A stretch of DNA of 64,000 nt. It comes from Microbulbifer aggregans (GTDB taxonomy: Bacteria > Pseudomonadota > Gammaproteobacteria > Pseudomonadales > Cellvibrionaceae). The stretch covers positions 1 to 64,000 of the forward strand of contig NZ_JAIVKK010000010.1 in NCBI RefSeq assembly GCF_020524005.1, written 5' to 3'. Under the pieces are notes generated by a model that was given only the letters and a program-made list of their open reading frames with translations, made no database searches and had not been told where the DNA came from. Both the position numbers and the translations under genes were made by a program. This document shows, piece after piece, positions 27,551-36,502 of this stretch; position 1 is the first letter of the stretch, and every line of letters begins with the position of its first letter.

Positions 27551-29137
27551 CTATTTATCTGCTTCGCTCAATGCACCGAGGATGGTGGCTATCTTTCGGT
27601 CCTCCAGTTTTCCGTTTGGAGGCATAAAACCCGAATCAGCGGTGAGTTTTTGCTCAAGCAAAGTTCTTCCTTCCGCTTGTTTCAGCCACCCATCCAGCCG
27701 GTTCAACAATTGCCCGGGATTACCCTTTAATTCGTTATGACAGCCGGAGCAGTTTTCCAGCAACAGGTGTTTGGTCGGCCCATCGAATTGGATTCCGTCG
27801 ATGACCGCATACACACCCACTGAACCCTCATCCATATAGGGTTCGCCCCGGGACAGGCGGAGCAGCGCCTTGTTTTTGTCGTCTACAATCAGCAGTGACC
27901 CGTCTTGGAGTTGCAGCAGGCCTACGGGTGCGCCTTCGGGTCGTACGCCTTTTTTCTGGTTCCAGTAGCCAATGACTTCTGAGTGCTGGGCGTCTGCGCT
28001 TGTGCCGCCTCGCGGTACCAGAGCGTGAGAAGTAAAGGCCTGTTCTGGCGGAATCGGATCCCGGTTGTAGGTCACATTATTACTGAGTCGCGGTAACCCT
28101 TCGTTGTCAACGGGGTAGCTAACCAGGCGGTTGCCGATGACGCGGTAGCCGTGCCAACTGACTAGTAGTTGGTTCTTTAACGCGGGAATCCGCTCACCGT
28201 TGTAATAGATCATATCCAACGGGGCAACATGAGGTGGCATTAAGCTATAGGGCTCAATGTAATTGGATTGCTTGCAACCGTCGGGGATGTAGCCGGTGTC
28301 GAGGTTACGGTTGGCGCAATAAGGCCAGCCGTAAAAGCCACCGGGGCGGATTATATTGATTTCCTCGTGCGGTTCTTCTGCCTCCTTGAGATCGGTACTG
28401 TTTTCCGCCTGAAGTACCGTGCCACTCGGGTGGACCAATAATGCTACGGAATTGCGCAGTCCGCTGGCATAGAGCTCATAGTCCGTATCCCATCGATCAT
28501 TCTCCGGGAGGTAGCGATAGCGTCGCAGACCGACAGACTCAATTTCATCGCAAAGCTGTTGGCCAGCAGATAAGCCGCAATCGTCGCTCCTGGATCCTGC
28601 ATTAACCAGAAGATCCCCGTTGGCAAGAAAAACAAAGCTGGTAAGCGGGTGCAGGTGCTTACCCGCGGCAAAGGGCAGGCCTTCAACGACCGTCTCTGGC
28701 GGTGTCTGTTCACCGCCTTGCAAGCGGAAGCGGGTGATTCGATCCGCTTCACCCAGGTAGATATATCCACCGGGACCAAATTTGATGTCGTGGGGCAAGT
28801 TCAGGCCTGTGGATAACTTGCGTGCACTGCGCAATTGGCTGTAGCGGTTATCCGAAAATTCCAGTAACCAGAGTATTCCCCGTTTCGCTCCCCAGCCACC
28901 CATATCGGTAACCAGCAGTTGTCCATCCTGAGGAACCTCCAGCGCTTTGCGGGGTTTTACAAATGCGGCTCCACGGGCTGCATTGGCCACCAGGCCCAGG
29001 CAGGTATTTTCCATGGTGCCGACGGCCACTTGAGGAGGTCCGTCACAATCGCTGTTCAGGGGCTGGTAATTCGCGGAGCTTGTGGATGCATAGAGGCTAA
29101 GCAATAGCCCTGTTATCCATGTGCGGGGTAAATCCAT
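27551..29137 (-). CDS. PQQ-type glucose/sorbosone dehydrogenase with C-terminal cytochrome c
   Basis: A 528-residue periplasmic protein. A signal peptide (residues about 1-22, TWITGLLLSLYASTSSA) precedes a six-bladed GSDH/L-sorbosone-dehydrogenase beta-propeller. Recognisable blocks are LNLPHDIKFGPGGYIYLGEA, SGLRNSVALLVHPSG, EEINIIRPGGFYGWPYC and NNQLLVSWHGYRVIG-like sequence. Residues about 455-525 form a small haem domain with CSGCH at 463-467 and a Met in the tail (SGFMPPNGKLEDR) as likely axial ligand. It should oxidise a sugar or aldehyde and pass electrons to its own haem. The start at 29137 is where the signal peptide begins. A 55-base internal segment is copied at 25365. Confidence 0.85.
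   Translation of the reverse strand: MDLPRTWITGLLLSLYASTSSANYQPLNSDCDGPPQVAVGTMENTCLGLVANAARGAAFVKPRKALEVPQDGQLLVTDMGGWGAKRGILWLLEFSDNRYSQLRSARKLSTGLNLPHDIKFGPGGYIYLGEADRITRFRLQGGEQTPPETVVEGLPFAAGKHLHPLTSFVFLANGDLLVNAGSRSDDCGLSAGQQLCDEIESVGLRRYRYLPENDRWDTDYELYASGLRNSVALLVHPSGTVLQAENSTDLKEAEEPHEEINIIRPGGFYGWPYCANRNLDTGYIPDGCKQSNYIEPYSLMPPHVAPLDMIYYNGERIPALKNQLLVSWHGYRVIGNRLVSYPVDNEGLPRLSNNVTYNRDPIPPEQAFTSHALVPRGGTSADAQHSEVIGYWNQKKGVRPEGAPVGLLQLQDGSLLIVDDKNKALLRLSRGEPYMDEGSVGVYAVIDGIQFDGPTKHLLLENCSGCHNELKGNPGQLLNRLDGWLKQAEGRTLLEQKLTADSGFMPPNGKLEDRKIATILGALSEADK
28732..28786. repeat. Source copy of the 55/56-bp repeat
   Basis: Internal coding segment of the sugar dehydrogenase gene, present again at 25365-25420 with one extra base there. 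The flanks of the two copies do not match. Confidence 0.9.
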
Positions 29138-29352
29138 AATTCTATAACTCTTACAATCCGTTAACCGACAGGCATCGCCATTGAATCGGTCGCCCTGCCT
29201 GCAGTGGGGCAAGTTAACGGATCTCGCTAAAATATTGAACCTTTGAATGGGGATAAGTTGGAAAAGTCATCGCCGGTTTATATGTATTGGAAAGAAATAA
29301 AACGGTAATATTGCCGCCCTCGAATTCAAGGACGTAAATCGGAAGGGTTGTA

Positions 29353-30501
29353 ATGGATACAGAATATCAGTATCGCAAGCGTCGTATTGCACTGGATCGG
29401 AAGAATGAATTCCGCTTTGGTGAGGGTAAAATCAGCGGCTATGCATCCGTTGCTCTCGGTTTGTTGAGCCTCTTGGCGGTTTTCGCGTATCGCTATCCCG
29501 CCTATCTCACCACCATCGAGCTCCGCCAGGTTTATGATGCGGAATATCTACAGGAGATCCTGAAGTACGGTATGTACTTTTCCCTGTTTTTTGGTGTGCT
29601 GACGTTTGTTTTTGGCCGGCATCGACGCTTGGGTGTTGCGGGCATCGGTTTAACGTTACTGGGGTTTGCACTGGGTGGTTACAACATCCCGGTCGGGCCG
29701 GTAGAGCCCGTTCGTTTATCTTTGGGAGTCGATTGGCTGATCCTCGCATTTTTGGGTTCCGTTGGGGTATTTATGACCCTGGAGAAGCTGTTCCCCAAAT
29801 ACCGAAACCAGGTCATCCTCCGGCAAGAGTGGGACCTGGATCTTTTCTACTTCTGTTTTAATCATCTGGCGATCTCGGCCATTCTCATTTACGGCAACTA
29901 TCATGCGAGTCATTTCGACTGGGCACTCAGCCCTGCCGTGCACGATGTGGTACAGAGTGTGCCGGTCTGGTTGCAGGTCGTTTTGATCGTACTGTGTGCG
30001 GATTTCGTATTGTATTGGGAACACCGTCTCTACCACGAAGTACGGTGGCTGTGGCCGGTGCACGCGGTGCACCATTCGGTGGAGCAGATGGACTGGCTGG
30101 CAGGTTCGCGTGGGCACTTCTTCCAGGTGTTTTCGGAACGGGCGCTGGTGATGATACCGCTGTATCTGCTTGGGGCCGACAAGACCGCGCTGGATATATA
30201 TGTAGCGTTCGCGGCGTTACAGGCGATCCTGATTCACTGCAACGTGCGTTTTTCTTTTGGTTTCCTCAAATATATTTTTGTGACACCGCAATTCCATCAT
30301 TGGCATCACAGTTCAGAAAAGCCGGCGATCGACACCAATTATTCCGCACATACGGTGCTGTTTGACCGTCTTTTCAATACCTACCATATGCCAGAGAAAC
30401 ACTGGCCAGCGGACTATGGGACGACAGTACGCTTGCCCAGAACCTTCCTCGGACAGCTATTACACCCATTGGTTTCTGTGCGAAAAATGATCAAAAGGTG
30501 A
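29353..30501 (+). CDS. Fatty acid hydroxylase / sterol desaturase family protein
   Basis: A 382-residue membrane di-iron protein of the fatty-acid-hydroxylase superfamily. The first ~150 residues hold several helices. The histidine boxes typical of the family follow: HRLYH near residue 224, HAVHHS near 238 and HHWHHSS near 316. Together they would bind the two irons for C-H hydroxylation or desaturation of a lipid or sterol. A late NTYHMPEKHWPADYG block is also family-like. The ATG at 29353 follows GGAAGGG-like sequence. It is divergent from the sugar dehydrogenase gene. The substrate (sterol, hopanoid, carotenoid or fatty acid) cannot be told from sequence. Confidence 0.85.
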   Translation: MDTEYQYRKRRIALDRKNEFRFGEGKISGYASVALGLLSLLAVFAYRYPAYLTTIELRQVYDAEYLQEILKYGMYFSLFFGVLTFVFGRHRRLGVAGIGLTLLGFALGGYNIPVGPVEPVRLSLGVDWLILAFLGSVGVFMTLEKLFPKYRNQVILRQEWDLDLFYFCFNHLAISAILIYGNYHASHFDWALSPAVHDVVQSVPVWLQVVLIVLCADFVLYWEHRLYHEVRWLWPVHAVHHSVEQMDWLAGSRGHFFQVFSERALVMIPLYLLGADKTALDIYVAFAALQAILIHCNVRFSFGFLKYIFVTPQFHHWHHSSEKPAIDTNYSAHTVLFDRLFNTYHMPEKHWPADYGTTVRLPRTFLGQLLHPLVSVRKMIKR

Positions 30502-30997
30502 TGTTAGGGTTCTGGGGCGGGGCTGCCTATTGCCAGCTCCCTATTGAACCCAAAGTGAAAATCCGCTCTGTCTGGCACCTCATGGCCCTGTGGCGGGCAA
30601 TTTCCATATTCTCGTCTACACTTAAAACAATAACGGCAATAACTTTTTACTCATGGCATCACTTCCGCAAATACTTGCCGAGTATATTTCAGCATTTCCT
30701 GCCGAGCGCGGTGAGCGAATCGCACCCTTGCACTGCATTATTGTCACGCAATACCCCCGCGGCGGAGTTATCTCTCAAGTACATGATGCTGGCCTACGAG
30801 CGGGGCGGTATATGCAGCTGTATCCGGATGGCCGCGGGCCGGTTTAGAGCGATAAAGGGTTGCCTTAATTTTTTGCCAAAGCGACTTCATCATTGAATAG
30901 GGTTTGCGTCCCGTGACTTCAGACCATGTCATGGGAAGCCCGTTGGTACAGGGAGCTCGAAGTTTTGCAAGGATTGTTGACCAGTAAGGAGACGGCA
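30502..30997. other. Intergenic region without a supported gene
   Basis: About 500 bases before the TfoX-like gene. A 64-codon frame at 30653-30847 (MASLPQILAEYISAFPAERG...) looks protein-like but has no ribosome site and no recognised family, so it is not called. No RNA, repeat or clear terminator was seen. Confidence 0.4.
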
Positions 30998-31321
30998 ATG
31001 GGATATAACAAACTGCTGGCAGAAAAGGTGCGCGACTTACTGAAGCCAAATGATGGCCTCACGGAAAAGCAGATGTTCGGTGGTCTCGCTTTCATGCTCC
31101 ACGGCAATATGGCGTGCGGGGTAGTGGGCGAGGAGTTGATGGTGCGGGTGGGACCGGATAACTACGACACCGCCCTCAGCGAGCGCTATACCCGTCCCAT
31201 GGATTACACCGGACGGCCGCTCAAAGGTATGGTCTATGTGGAAGAAGACGCCATTGCTGCGGACCTGGATGGCTGGGTCAACAAGGGCGTTGAATTCGTG
31301 GGCACTTTGCCGCCCAAGTAA
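30998..31321 (+). CDS. TfoX/Sxy N-terminal domain protein
   Basis: A 107-residue protein consisting of the TfoX N-terminal domain only. The hallmark is EKQMFGGLAFMLHGNMACGV, followed by LMVRVGPDNYDTAL. Stand-alone domains of this type are widespread and mostly uncharacterised, whereas full-length Sxy/TfoX regulates competence. The ATG at 30998 is preceded by AAGGA; a longer frame from 30926 lacks a site. A role in competence should not be assumed because the C-terminal domain is missing. Confidence 0.88.
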   Translation: MGYNKLLAEKVRDLLKPNDGLTEKQMFGGLAFMLHGNMACGVVGEELMVRVGPDNYDTALSERYTRPMDYTGRPLKGMVYVEEDAIAADLDGWVNKGVEFVGTLPPK

Positions 31322-31407
31322 ACTGACCAGTCTACAGCAGTTTAACCCTGTTACGCCGGGACCACGAAAGGCCCGGCGCACGAGCAACCTGTAAACGGTT
31401 TCCTTGC

Positions 31408-32526
31408 TCAGTGACCGCTATCCAATTGTTGCGGGTCATCCAGCTTGGAAGGCGCCGCAATCCCATCGATCTCGATGGTCAGGTGGAACACTTGTGGGCA
31501 GCGTTTCTTCAGTTCTGCCTCTAGCGAATCGATCACCTGTTCCGTGGCTTCAAGCGTCGCCTGGATCGTAGCTCGGGTTTCGGCATATTCGATCACTGCG
31601 TCGGTACGCCGGTGTTCCGGTACCCGCTCCAGTAACTCCCGCTCGTGCGCAGCGATACGTTCGCGCATTTCGCGCATCAGCACCTCTTCGCGCAATTCAA
31701 TTTCCGCAACCACCACCGTATGGGTGTCGTCCACGATCACCGAGCGCAGGTCGTGATAGCGCTCGATCTCCCGGTGTTGCTTGACGATATCGTGGAAGGC
31801 CCGCTCGGCGCCTGGATCGCGCACGCTGGTGAGATAGCGAGTGTTGATCTTACCGAGAAAGATTGCCGTGACTCCCAGCATCAAAGCGATCAGTACCGAG
31901 AATCCGATATCCCACTTGGGGTTACCGGTGGAATAGGTCATACCGATACCTGTAGCGGCCAGGATCACACCAGTGACGGCAATGGAGTCCTCCAGCAGCA
32001 CCGCGAGCAGGGTTGGATCATCTGCCTTCATCAGGTACGCAAATGGATTGCGACGCCCGGCGGCGCGCATACGCGAAAAGAATTCCTTGCCTGCTACCAG
32101 TAGGACGTAGCCTTCCAGTAAAAACGCGATGACCAACACCGCTGCGGATATCCACACCGGCGCAATTTCCAGCCCGAGAATCGTTATCGCATCCGGGGGT
32201 GTTGAGTGCCCCAGCTTGTGCCAGGAGTGCCACGCGTGCGCCAGGCCGAGTCCACAGCCGATGGAAAACAGGCCAATGGCGCTCCACAGGTTCCACAGGT
32301 ATTTCTTCTGCCCGTGACCGAAGGCGTACTCCTGATCTGCGGGCAGTCCTCCGCGCTTGAGACCGATCAGCAGGAATACCTGGTTCAGGGTGTCCATCAG
32401 GCTGTGCACCGCCTCGTTCATCATGGCGGCGGAGTGGGTCACCAGCGCCGCGATGGTCTTTAACACCGTAATGATGGCGTTGACACAAATCGCGTAAAGA
32501 ACGGCCTTCTTGGAACCTTGAGCCAT
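31408..32526 (-). CDS. CDF-family cation transporter (ZnT9/SLC30A9-like)
   Basis: A 372-residue CDF transporter. Six helices occupy the first ~220 residues, with the TM2 metal site in EAVHSLMDTLNQVFLLIGL (H-x3-D) and an Asp in the TM5 region (EDSIAVTGVILAATG). The cytosolic loop YAFGHGQKKYLWNLWSAIGL is characteristic of the SLC30A9-like branch. The C-terminal ~150 residues are charged and helical before a final beta strand (CPQVFHLTIEID), a variant of the CDF regulatory domain. The ATG at 32526 follows GGGGGA. It is divergent from sulfatase A across 240 bp. The likely substrate is a divalent metal. Confidence 0.86.
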   Translation of the reverse strand: MAQGSKKAVLYAICVNAIITVLKTIAALVTHSAAMMNEAVHSLMDTLNQVFLLIGLKRGGLPADQEYAFGHGQKKYLWNLWSAIGLFSIGCGLGLAHAWHSWHKLGHSTPPDAITILGLEIAPVWISAAVLVIAFLLEGYVLLVAGKEFFSRMRAAGRRNPFAYLMKADDPTLLAVLLEDSIAVTGVILAATGIGMTYSTGNPKWDIGFSVLIALMLGVTAIFLGKINTRYLTSVRDPGAERAFHDIVKQHREIERYHDLRSVIVDDTHTVVVAEIELREEVLMREMRERIAAHERELLERVPEHRRTDAVIEYAETRATIQATLEATEQVIDSLEAELKKRCPQVFHLTIEIDGIAAPSKLDDPQQLDSGH

Positions 32527-32766
32527 TTTTCCCCCGGAATACTGGAAACAGGTGAGTCGATTTCTTGATTGGTTACTTGCGCATCGGCCAGGTGAGGCAT
32601 TGCGCGAGGACAAGAGAGTATAGAAAACGGGACCAGTTTTCATCGCTTTGATGAAACAACCTGTTGTGCGCCATCCGGGCCTGAAACACATATGGCCTGC
32701 CTATACTTCCGGTGGCCGAATTTTCGAGCGCGTCGTTATTTCATTTTTTGTTGGTAGAGTTCACTT

Positions 32767-34302
32767 ATGACCATGATTAATCGCCTACTAATCGCGATTG
32801 CATTTCTGCTTTCCATGTCGTTGGCCAATGCAGCGGACAAACCCAATATTCTCATCATCTGGGGCGATGATATCGGCATGTGGAATGTCAGCGCCTATCA
32901 CCGGGGAATGATGGGGGGATCAACGCCGAATATTGATCGCATTGCCAAAGACGGCATGATCTTTATGGATCACTATGCTCACGCGTCCTGCACCGCGGGG
33001 CGAGCGTCGTTTATTACCGGCCAGTATCCCATGCGTATCGGTCTCAGTACTGTGGGGCTGCCAGGCGCTGAGCAGGGGTTAAAAGCTGAGACGCCAACCC
33101 TGGCAGAAATGCTCAAGCCTCACGGCTATGTCACTGGGCAGTTTGGCAAGAATCACCTGGGTGACCGGGATGAGCACTTGCCAACCGCACACGGGTTTGA
33201 TGAATTTTTTGGCATCCTCTATCACCTGAATGCGGGTGAGTACCCCGAGCAATACGATTACCCGAAAGATCCGCAAGTGCAGAAGCAGTTCGGGCTGAAA
33301 ATGCGCGGCGTTATCCACTCGAAGGCGATGGCCGATGGCAAGCAGAAAATCGAGGACATGGGCGCCTGGGGTAAAGAGCGGCAGCGTAACATCGACCAGG
33401 AAGTGCTGGAGCAATCGAAGCGTTTTATTACCGATGCGGTTAAAGCCAAAAAGCCATTCTTCGTTTGGCACAACACAACACGCATGCACTACCGCACCAA
33501 CCTGAGCAAGGAGTATCAAGGCAAGAGCGGCTATGGCATCTACGCCGACGGCATGATGGAACTGGATGATGACGTCGGCGAGCTCCTTGATCTGCTTGAT
33601 AAGCTCGGCGTGGCGGACAATACGCTGGTCATGTTTTCCACGGATAACGGCGCGGCATCAAATTCCTGGCCGGATGGCGGCAACCAGCCGTTCCATGGGG
33701 AAAAAGGTGTTGGTGGTTGGGAAGGTGGTTTCCGTGTGCCGATGCTCGTGAAATGGAAGGGGCGCATCCCGGCTGGTGTTTCTACCGGCGAATTTATGGC
33801 CATGGAAGACTGGGTCCCCACCATCATGTCCATTGTTGGTGACAAAGACATCAAAAAGAAATTGCTGTCGGGAACCAAGATCGGCGACAAAAGTTTCAAG
33901 GTCCACCTGGACGGCTACGACCAGACCGACATCCTGCTGAAACAGGGGAAAAGCAAGCGCAAGGAATTCTATTACTTCACCGAAACTACCTTCCACGGTA
34001 TGCGCTATGGCGACTGGAAGTTCCTGTTTATCGATCAGGAAGAGTGGTTCCGGGCCAGCCAGATTCCTCTGACCACGCCCTATATCATCAACCTGAAACT
34101 GGATCCGTTTGAGCGCTTCATCGACGCGCGCGGCTACGATGAGTGGGCCGAAAACCGCAGTTGGACATTGGGCCCGGCGGGTGGCCAGATCAAGCAGTTT
34201 GTTAAAAGCTTTCAGGAATTTCCGCCTGTGCAGAAGAGCTTTTCTGCGCAGGTTGGGGAGGTCAGCACCCTGATCAATTCACTTGCTGGTCAGCAACGGT
34301 AG
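32767..34302 (+). CDS. Arylsulfatase A (CTAGR type), periplasmic
   Basis: A 511-residue sulfatase with a signal peptide (INRLLIAIAFLLSMSLANA). The metal-binding start KPNILIIWGDDIG and the active-site motif SCTAGRASFITGQYPMR are present; Cys75 should be converted to formylglycine. GQFGKNHLGDRDEHLPTAHG supplies the catalytic Lys/His, and STDNGAASNSWPDGG carries the second metal-binding Asp/Asn. It hydrolyses a sulfate (or less likely phosphate) ester. It is the first gene of a plus-strand run with two DUF3604 genes and sulfatase B. It is clearly paralogous to sulfatases C and D in this window (shared TPNIDRIAK, YHLN and TVGLPG blocks). Confidence 0.93.
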   Translation: MTMINRLLIAIAFLLSMSLANAADKPNILIIWGDDIGMWNVSAYHRGMMGGSTPNIDRIAKDGMIFMDHYAHASCTAGRASFITGQYPMRIGLSTVGLPGAEQGLKAETPTLAEMLKPHGYVTGQFGKNHLGDRDEHLPTAHGFDEFFGILYHLNAGEYPEQYDYPKDPQVQKQFGLKMRGVIHSKAMADGKQKIEDMGAWGKERQRNIDQEVLEQSKRFITDAVKAKKPFFVWHNTTRMHYRTNLSKEYQGKSGYGIYADGMMELDDDVGELLDLLDKLGVADNTLVMFSTDNGAASNSWPDGGNQPFHGEKGVGGWEGGFRVPMLVKWKGRIPAGVSTGEFMAMEDWVPTIMSIVGDKDIKKKLLSGTKIGDKSFKVHLDGYDQTDILLKQGKSKRKEFYYFTETTFHGMRYGDWKFLFIDQEEWFRASQIPLTTPYIINLKLDPFERFIDARGYDEWAENRSWTLGPAGGQIKQFVKSFQEFPPVQKSFSAQVGEVSTLINSLAGQQR

Positions 34303-34434
34303 CAGCATGTAGGTTGATAACGCACTAAAGGCGTAATTTCTGCCCCGTCACTGTACGCGATTGCCAATGAATCTGGCGTTGCCGACAGTGCGGGGCAAAC
34401 TTCTTTAAGCACACGGTAAATATCGAAGGTCGGC

Positions 34435-36447
34435 ATGAATAAGCAGGGATGGAGTTTTTCGGTTCTCGCGGCGGTCATTGCACTGTCTGCCTGCAGTGGA
34501 GAGAAGCACGACAAGGCCACGACTGAAGTCGAAATTACAAAAGAAACGACACGGGCGGAAGGGAAGCCTCAGGTGGATTCTGAGGTCCCGCCTGACGCCG
34601 ATAATTCGACGAAAAATGAGCAAATCATTGGTGAAGAGCTTGGCTCTGATACAGCTGAAGCGAGTGCAAATGGCAATGCCAGTTCCAGCTATCCAGTCCA
34701 GGCTTATTTCGGCGATACCCATGTACATACAGGCTGGTCTGCGGATGCCGGGATGGATGGTGCCATTCTCACCCCGGAAGATGCCTACCGTTTTGCGCTT
34801 GGTGAGGAAGTAAAGTCGAATAGCGGACTTAAGGCCAAGCTAAGCCGCCCCTACGACTGGTTCATGATCACCGACCACTCCGACGGTATGGGGGTCATTA
34901 ACGAGTTGGTGGCGGGTAACCCGGAAATGATGGCGAACCCGACACTCAAGAGTTGGAATGAAGCCCTGAACTCCGGTGATGAAAAAAGGGCCGCGGCAGC
35001 CAAAAGCGAATTGATCGTGATGCAGTCCGAAGGCAAATTGCCCAAGGAAGTCATGGATCCCAAGTGGATGAAGTCCGCCTGGGAAAAGACCGTGGATGCC
35101 GCGGACAAGTTCTACAAGCCAGGAGAATTCTCCACTTTTATCGCCTATGAATGGACAGTGAACGCGGACGGCGGCGACAACCTGCATCGCAATGTGATCT
35201 TCCGCGATGATGGCAGCAAGACCCGCAGCCTGTTACCGCTCACCACTTTCCAAACTCAGGACCCCGAGAAACTCTGGGCGTGGATGAAAGCCTACGAAGA
35301 CAAAACCGGCGGTCGTGTACTGGCGATTCCACACAACGGCAATATGTCCAACGGCCGGATGTTTGAAGAGAAGCGCTTTGATGGATCTCCCATGACCAAG
35401 GAGTGGGCGGAAATGCGCGCGCGTTACGAGCCACTCTATGAAGTCACCCAGATCAAGGGCCAGAGTGAATCCCACCCGAGCCTGTCGCCCGAAGATGAGT
35501 TTGCCAATTGGGATCTGTGGGATCGCGGCAACCTGATTCTGAAGCCGAAGCCGCCGGGTTCCTTCCCGTACGAATACTGGCGCCCCGCGCTCAAGGCCGG
35601 GTTGCGTCTCGAGGCCGAACTGGGTACCAACCCATTCCAATACGGCGCTAATGCCGGCACCGATACACACACTGGGTTATCTACCGCGGACGACGATAAC
35701 TTCTTCGGAAAATTCAAAACCCTGGAACCCAGCAACAAGACCCGCTGGGATTTCCCGTTGTTGAGTGGCCCCACAGATACCTATATGGGTTGGGAAATGG
35801 CTGCCTCGGGCATTACCGGTGTCTGGGCCGCGGAAAATACCCGTGAAGCCATCTGGGACGCCATGATGCGCAAAGAGACCTTTGCCACCACCGGCCCGCG
35901 CATGACGGTGCGTTTCTTTGGTGGGTTTGATTTCGACGAGTCGGACGCGGAAAGGGATCTCGTTGCCGCGGGTTATGGGAAAGGTGTTCCCATGGGAGCC
36001 AAATTAAGCGGCGGTACAGAAGGGCAGAAGCTCAAGTTTCTGGTGGCGGCGATGAAAGACCCGGAGGGGGCGAATCTCGACCGGGTGCAGATCATCAAGG
36101 GCTGGGTAGATGGAGACGGCGAGGCCCACGAAAAGATATTCAACGTCAAATGGTCCGGTGATCGAACGGTAGATGCGAAGGGTAAGCTCCCGCCCGTGGG
36201 CGACACGGTGAATCTGGAAACAGCGGAGTACGGCAACGACATAGGTGATTCACAGCTGATCGGCTATTTCGAGGACGAGGAATTTAACCCCGAATACAAA
36301 GCAGTGTACTACGTGCGTGTACTGCAAATTCCCACTCCGCGCTGGACCCTGTACGACAAGGTTAGGAACGGGATCGAAATGGACAAGAAGGTGCCCATGG
36401 TCCAGCAGGAACGCGCCTTTTCCAGCCCGATTTGGTACAGCCCCTGA
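34435..36447 (+). CDS. DUF3604 lipoprotein, first copy
   Basis: A 670-residue DUF3604 protein. The lipobox LSAC gives Cys20, followed by Ser, which predicts outer-membrane sorting. A long Glu/Thr/Asn-rich linker reaches to about residue 85. The catalytic-looking core resembles PHP-type metal hydrolases: YFGDTHVHTGWSADA (H96, H98), FMITDHSDGMG, AIPHNGN and GTDTHTG, all potential metal ligands. GVWAENTREAIWDAMMRKET with FATTGPRM is the family signature. The C-terminus is a beta domain ending SSPIWYSP. Function is unproven; repeated association with sulfatases suggests phosphoester- or sulfoester-type hydrolysis. The gap to the next DUF3604 gene is 55 bp. Confidence 0.87.
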   Translation: MNKQGWSFSVLAAVIALSACSGEKHDKATTEVEITKETTRAEGKPQVDSEVPPDADNSTKNEQIIGEELGSDTAEASANGNASSSYPVQAYFGDTHVHTGWSADAGMDGAILTPEDAYRFALGEEVKSNSGLKAKLSRPYDWFMITDHSDGMGVINELVAGNPEMMANPTLKSWNEALNSGDEKRAAAAKSELIVMQSEGKLPKEVMDPKWMKSAWEKTVDAADKFYKPGEFSTFIAYEWTVNADGGDNLHRNVIFRDDGSKTRSLLPLTTFQTQDPEKLWAWMKAYEDKTGGRVLAIPHNGNMSNGRMFEEKRFDGSPMTKEWAEMRARYEPLYEVTQIKGQSESHPSLSPEDEFANWDLWDRGNLILKPKPPGSFPYEYWRPALKAGLRLEAELGTNPFQYGANAGTDTHTGLSTADDDNFFGKFKTLEPSNKTRWDFPLLSGPTDTYMGWEMAASGITGVWAAENTREAIWDAMMRKETFATTGPRMTVRFFGGFDFDESDAERDLVAAGYGKGVPMGAKLSGGTEGQKLKFLVAAMKDPEGANLDRVQIIKGWVDGDGEAHEKIFNVKWSGDRTVDAKGKLPPVGDTVNLETAEYGNDIGDSQLIGYFEDEEFNPEYKAVYYVRVLQIPTPRWTLYDKVRNGIEMDKKVPMVQQERAFSSPIWYSP

Positions 36448-36502
36448 ATTCAATATGTAGTGAATAGCTCACCCTAAAAATCTCTCTAGACGAGGATGCC
36501 CC

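Noticed and set aside
30653..30847. 64-codon frame between the fatty-acid-hydroxylase and TfoX genes
   Set aside because: Composition is protein-like, but there is no ribosome site, no family match and no conserved neighbour; it was not called as a gene.
30998..31321. Competence regulator Sxy/TfoX
   Set aside because: Only the N-terminal domain is present; single-domain relatives are not shown to control competence.
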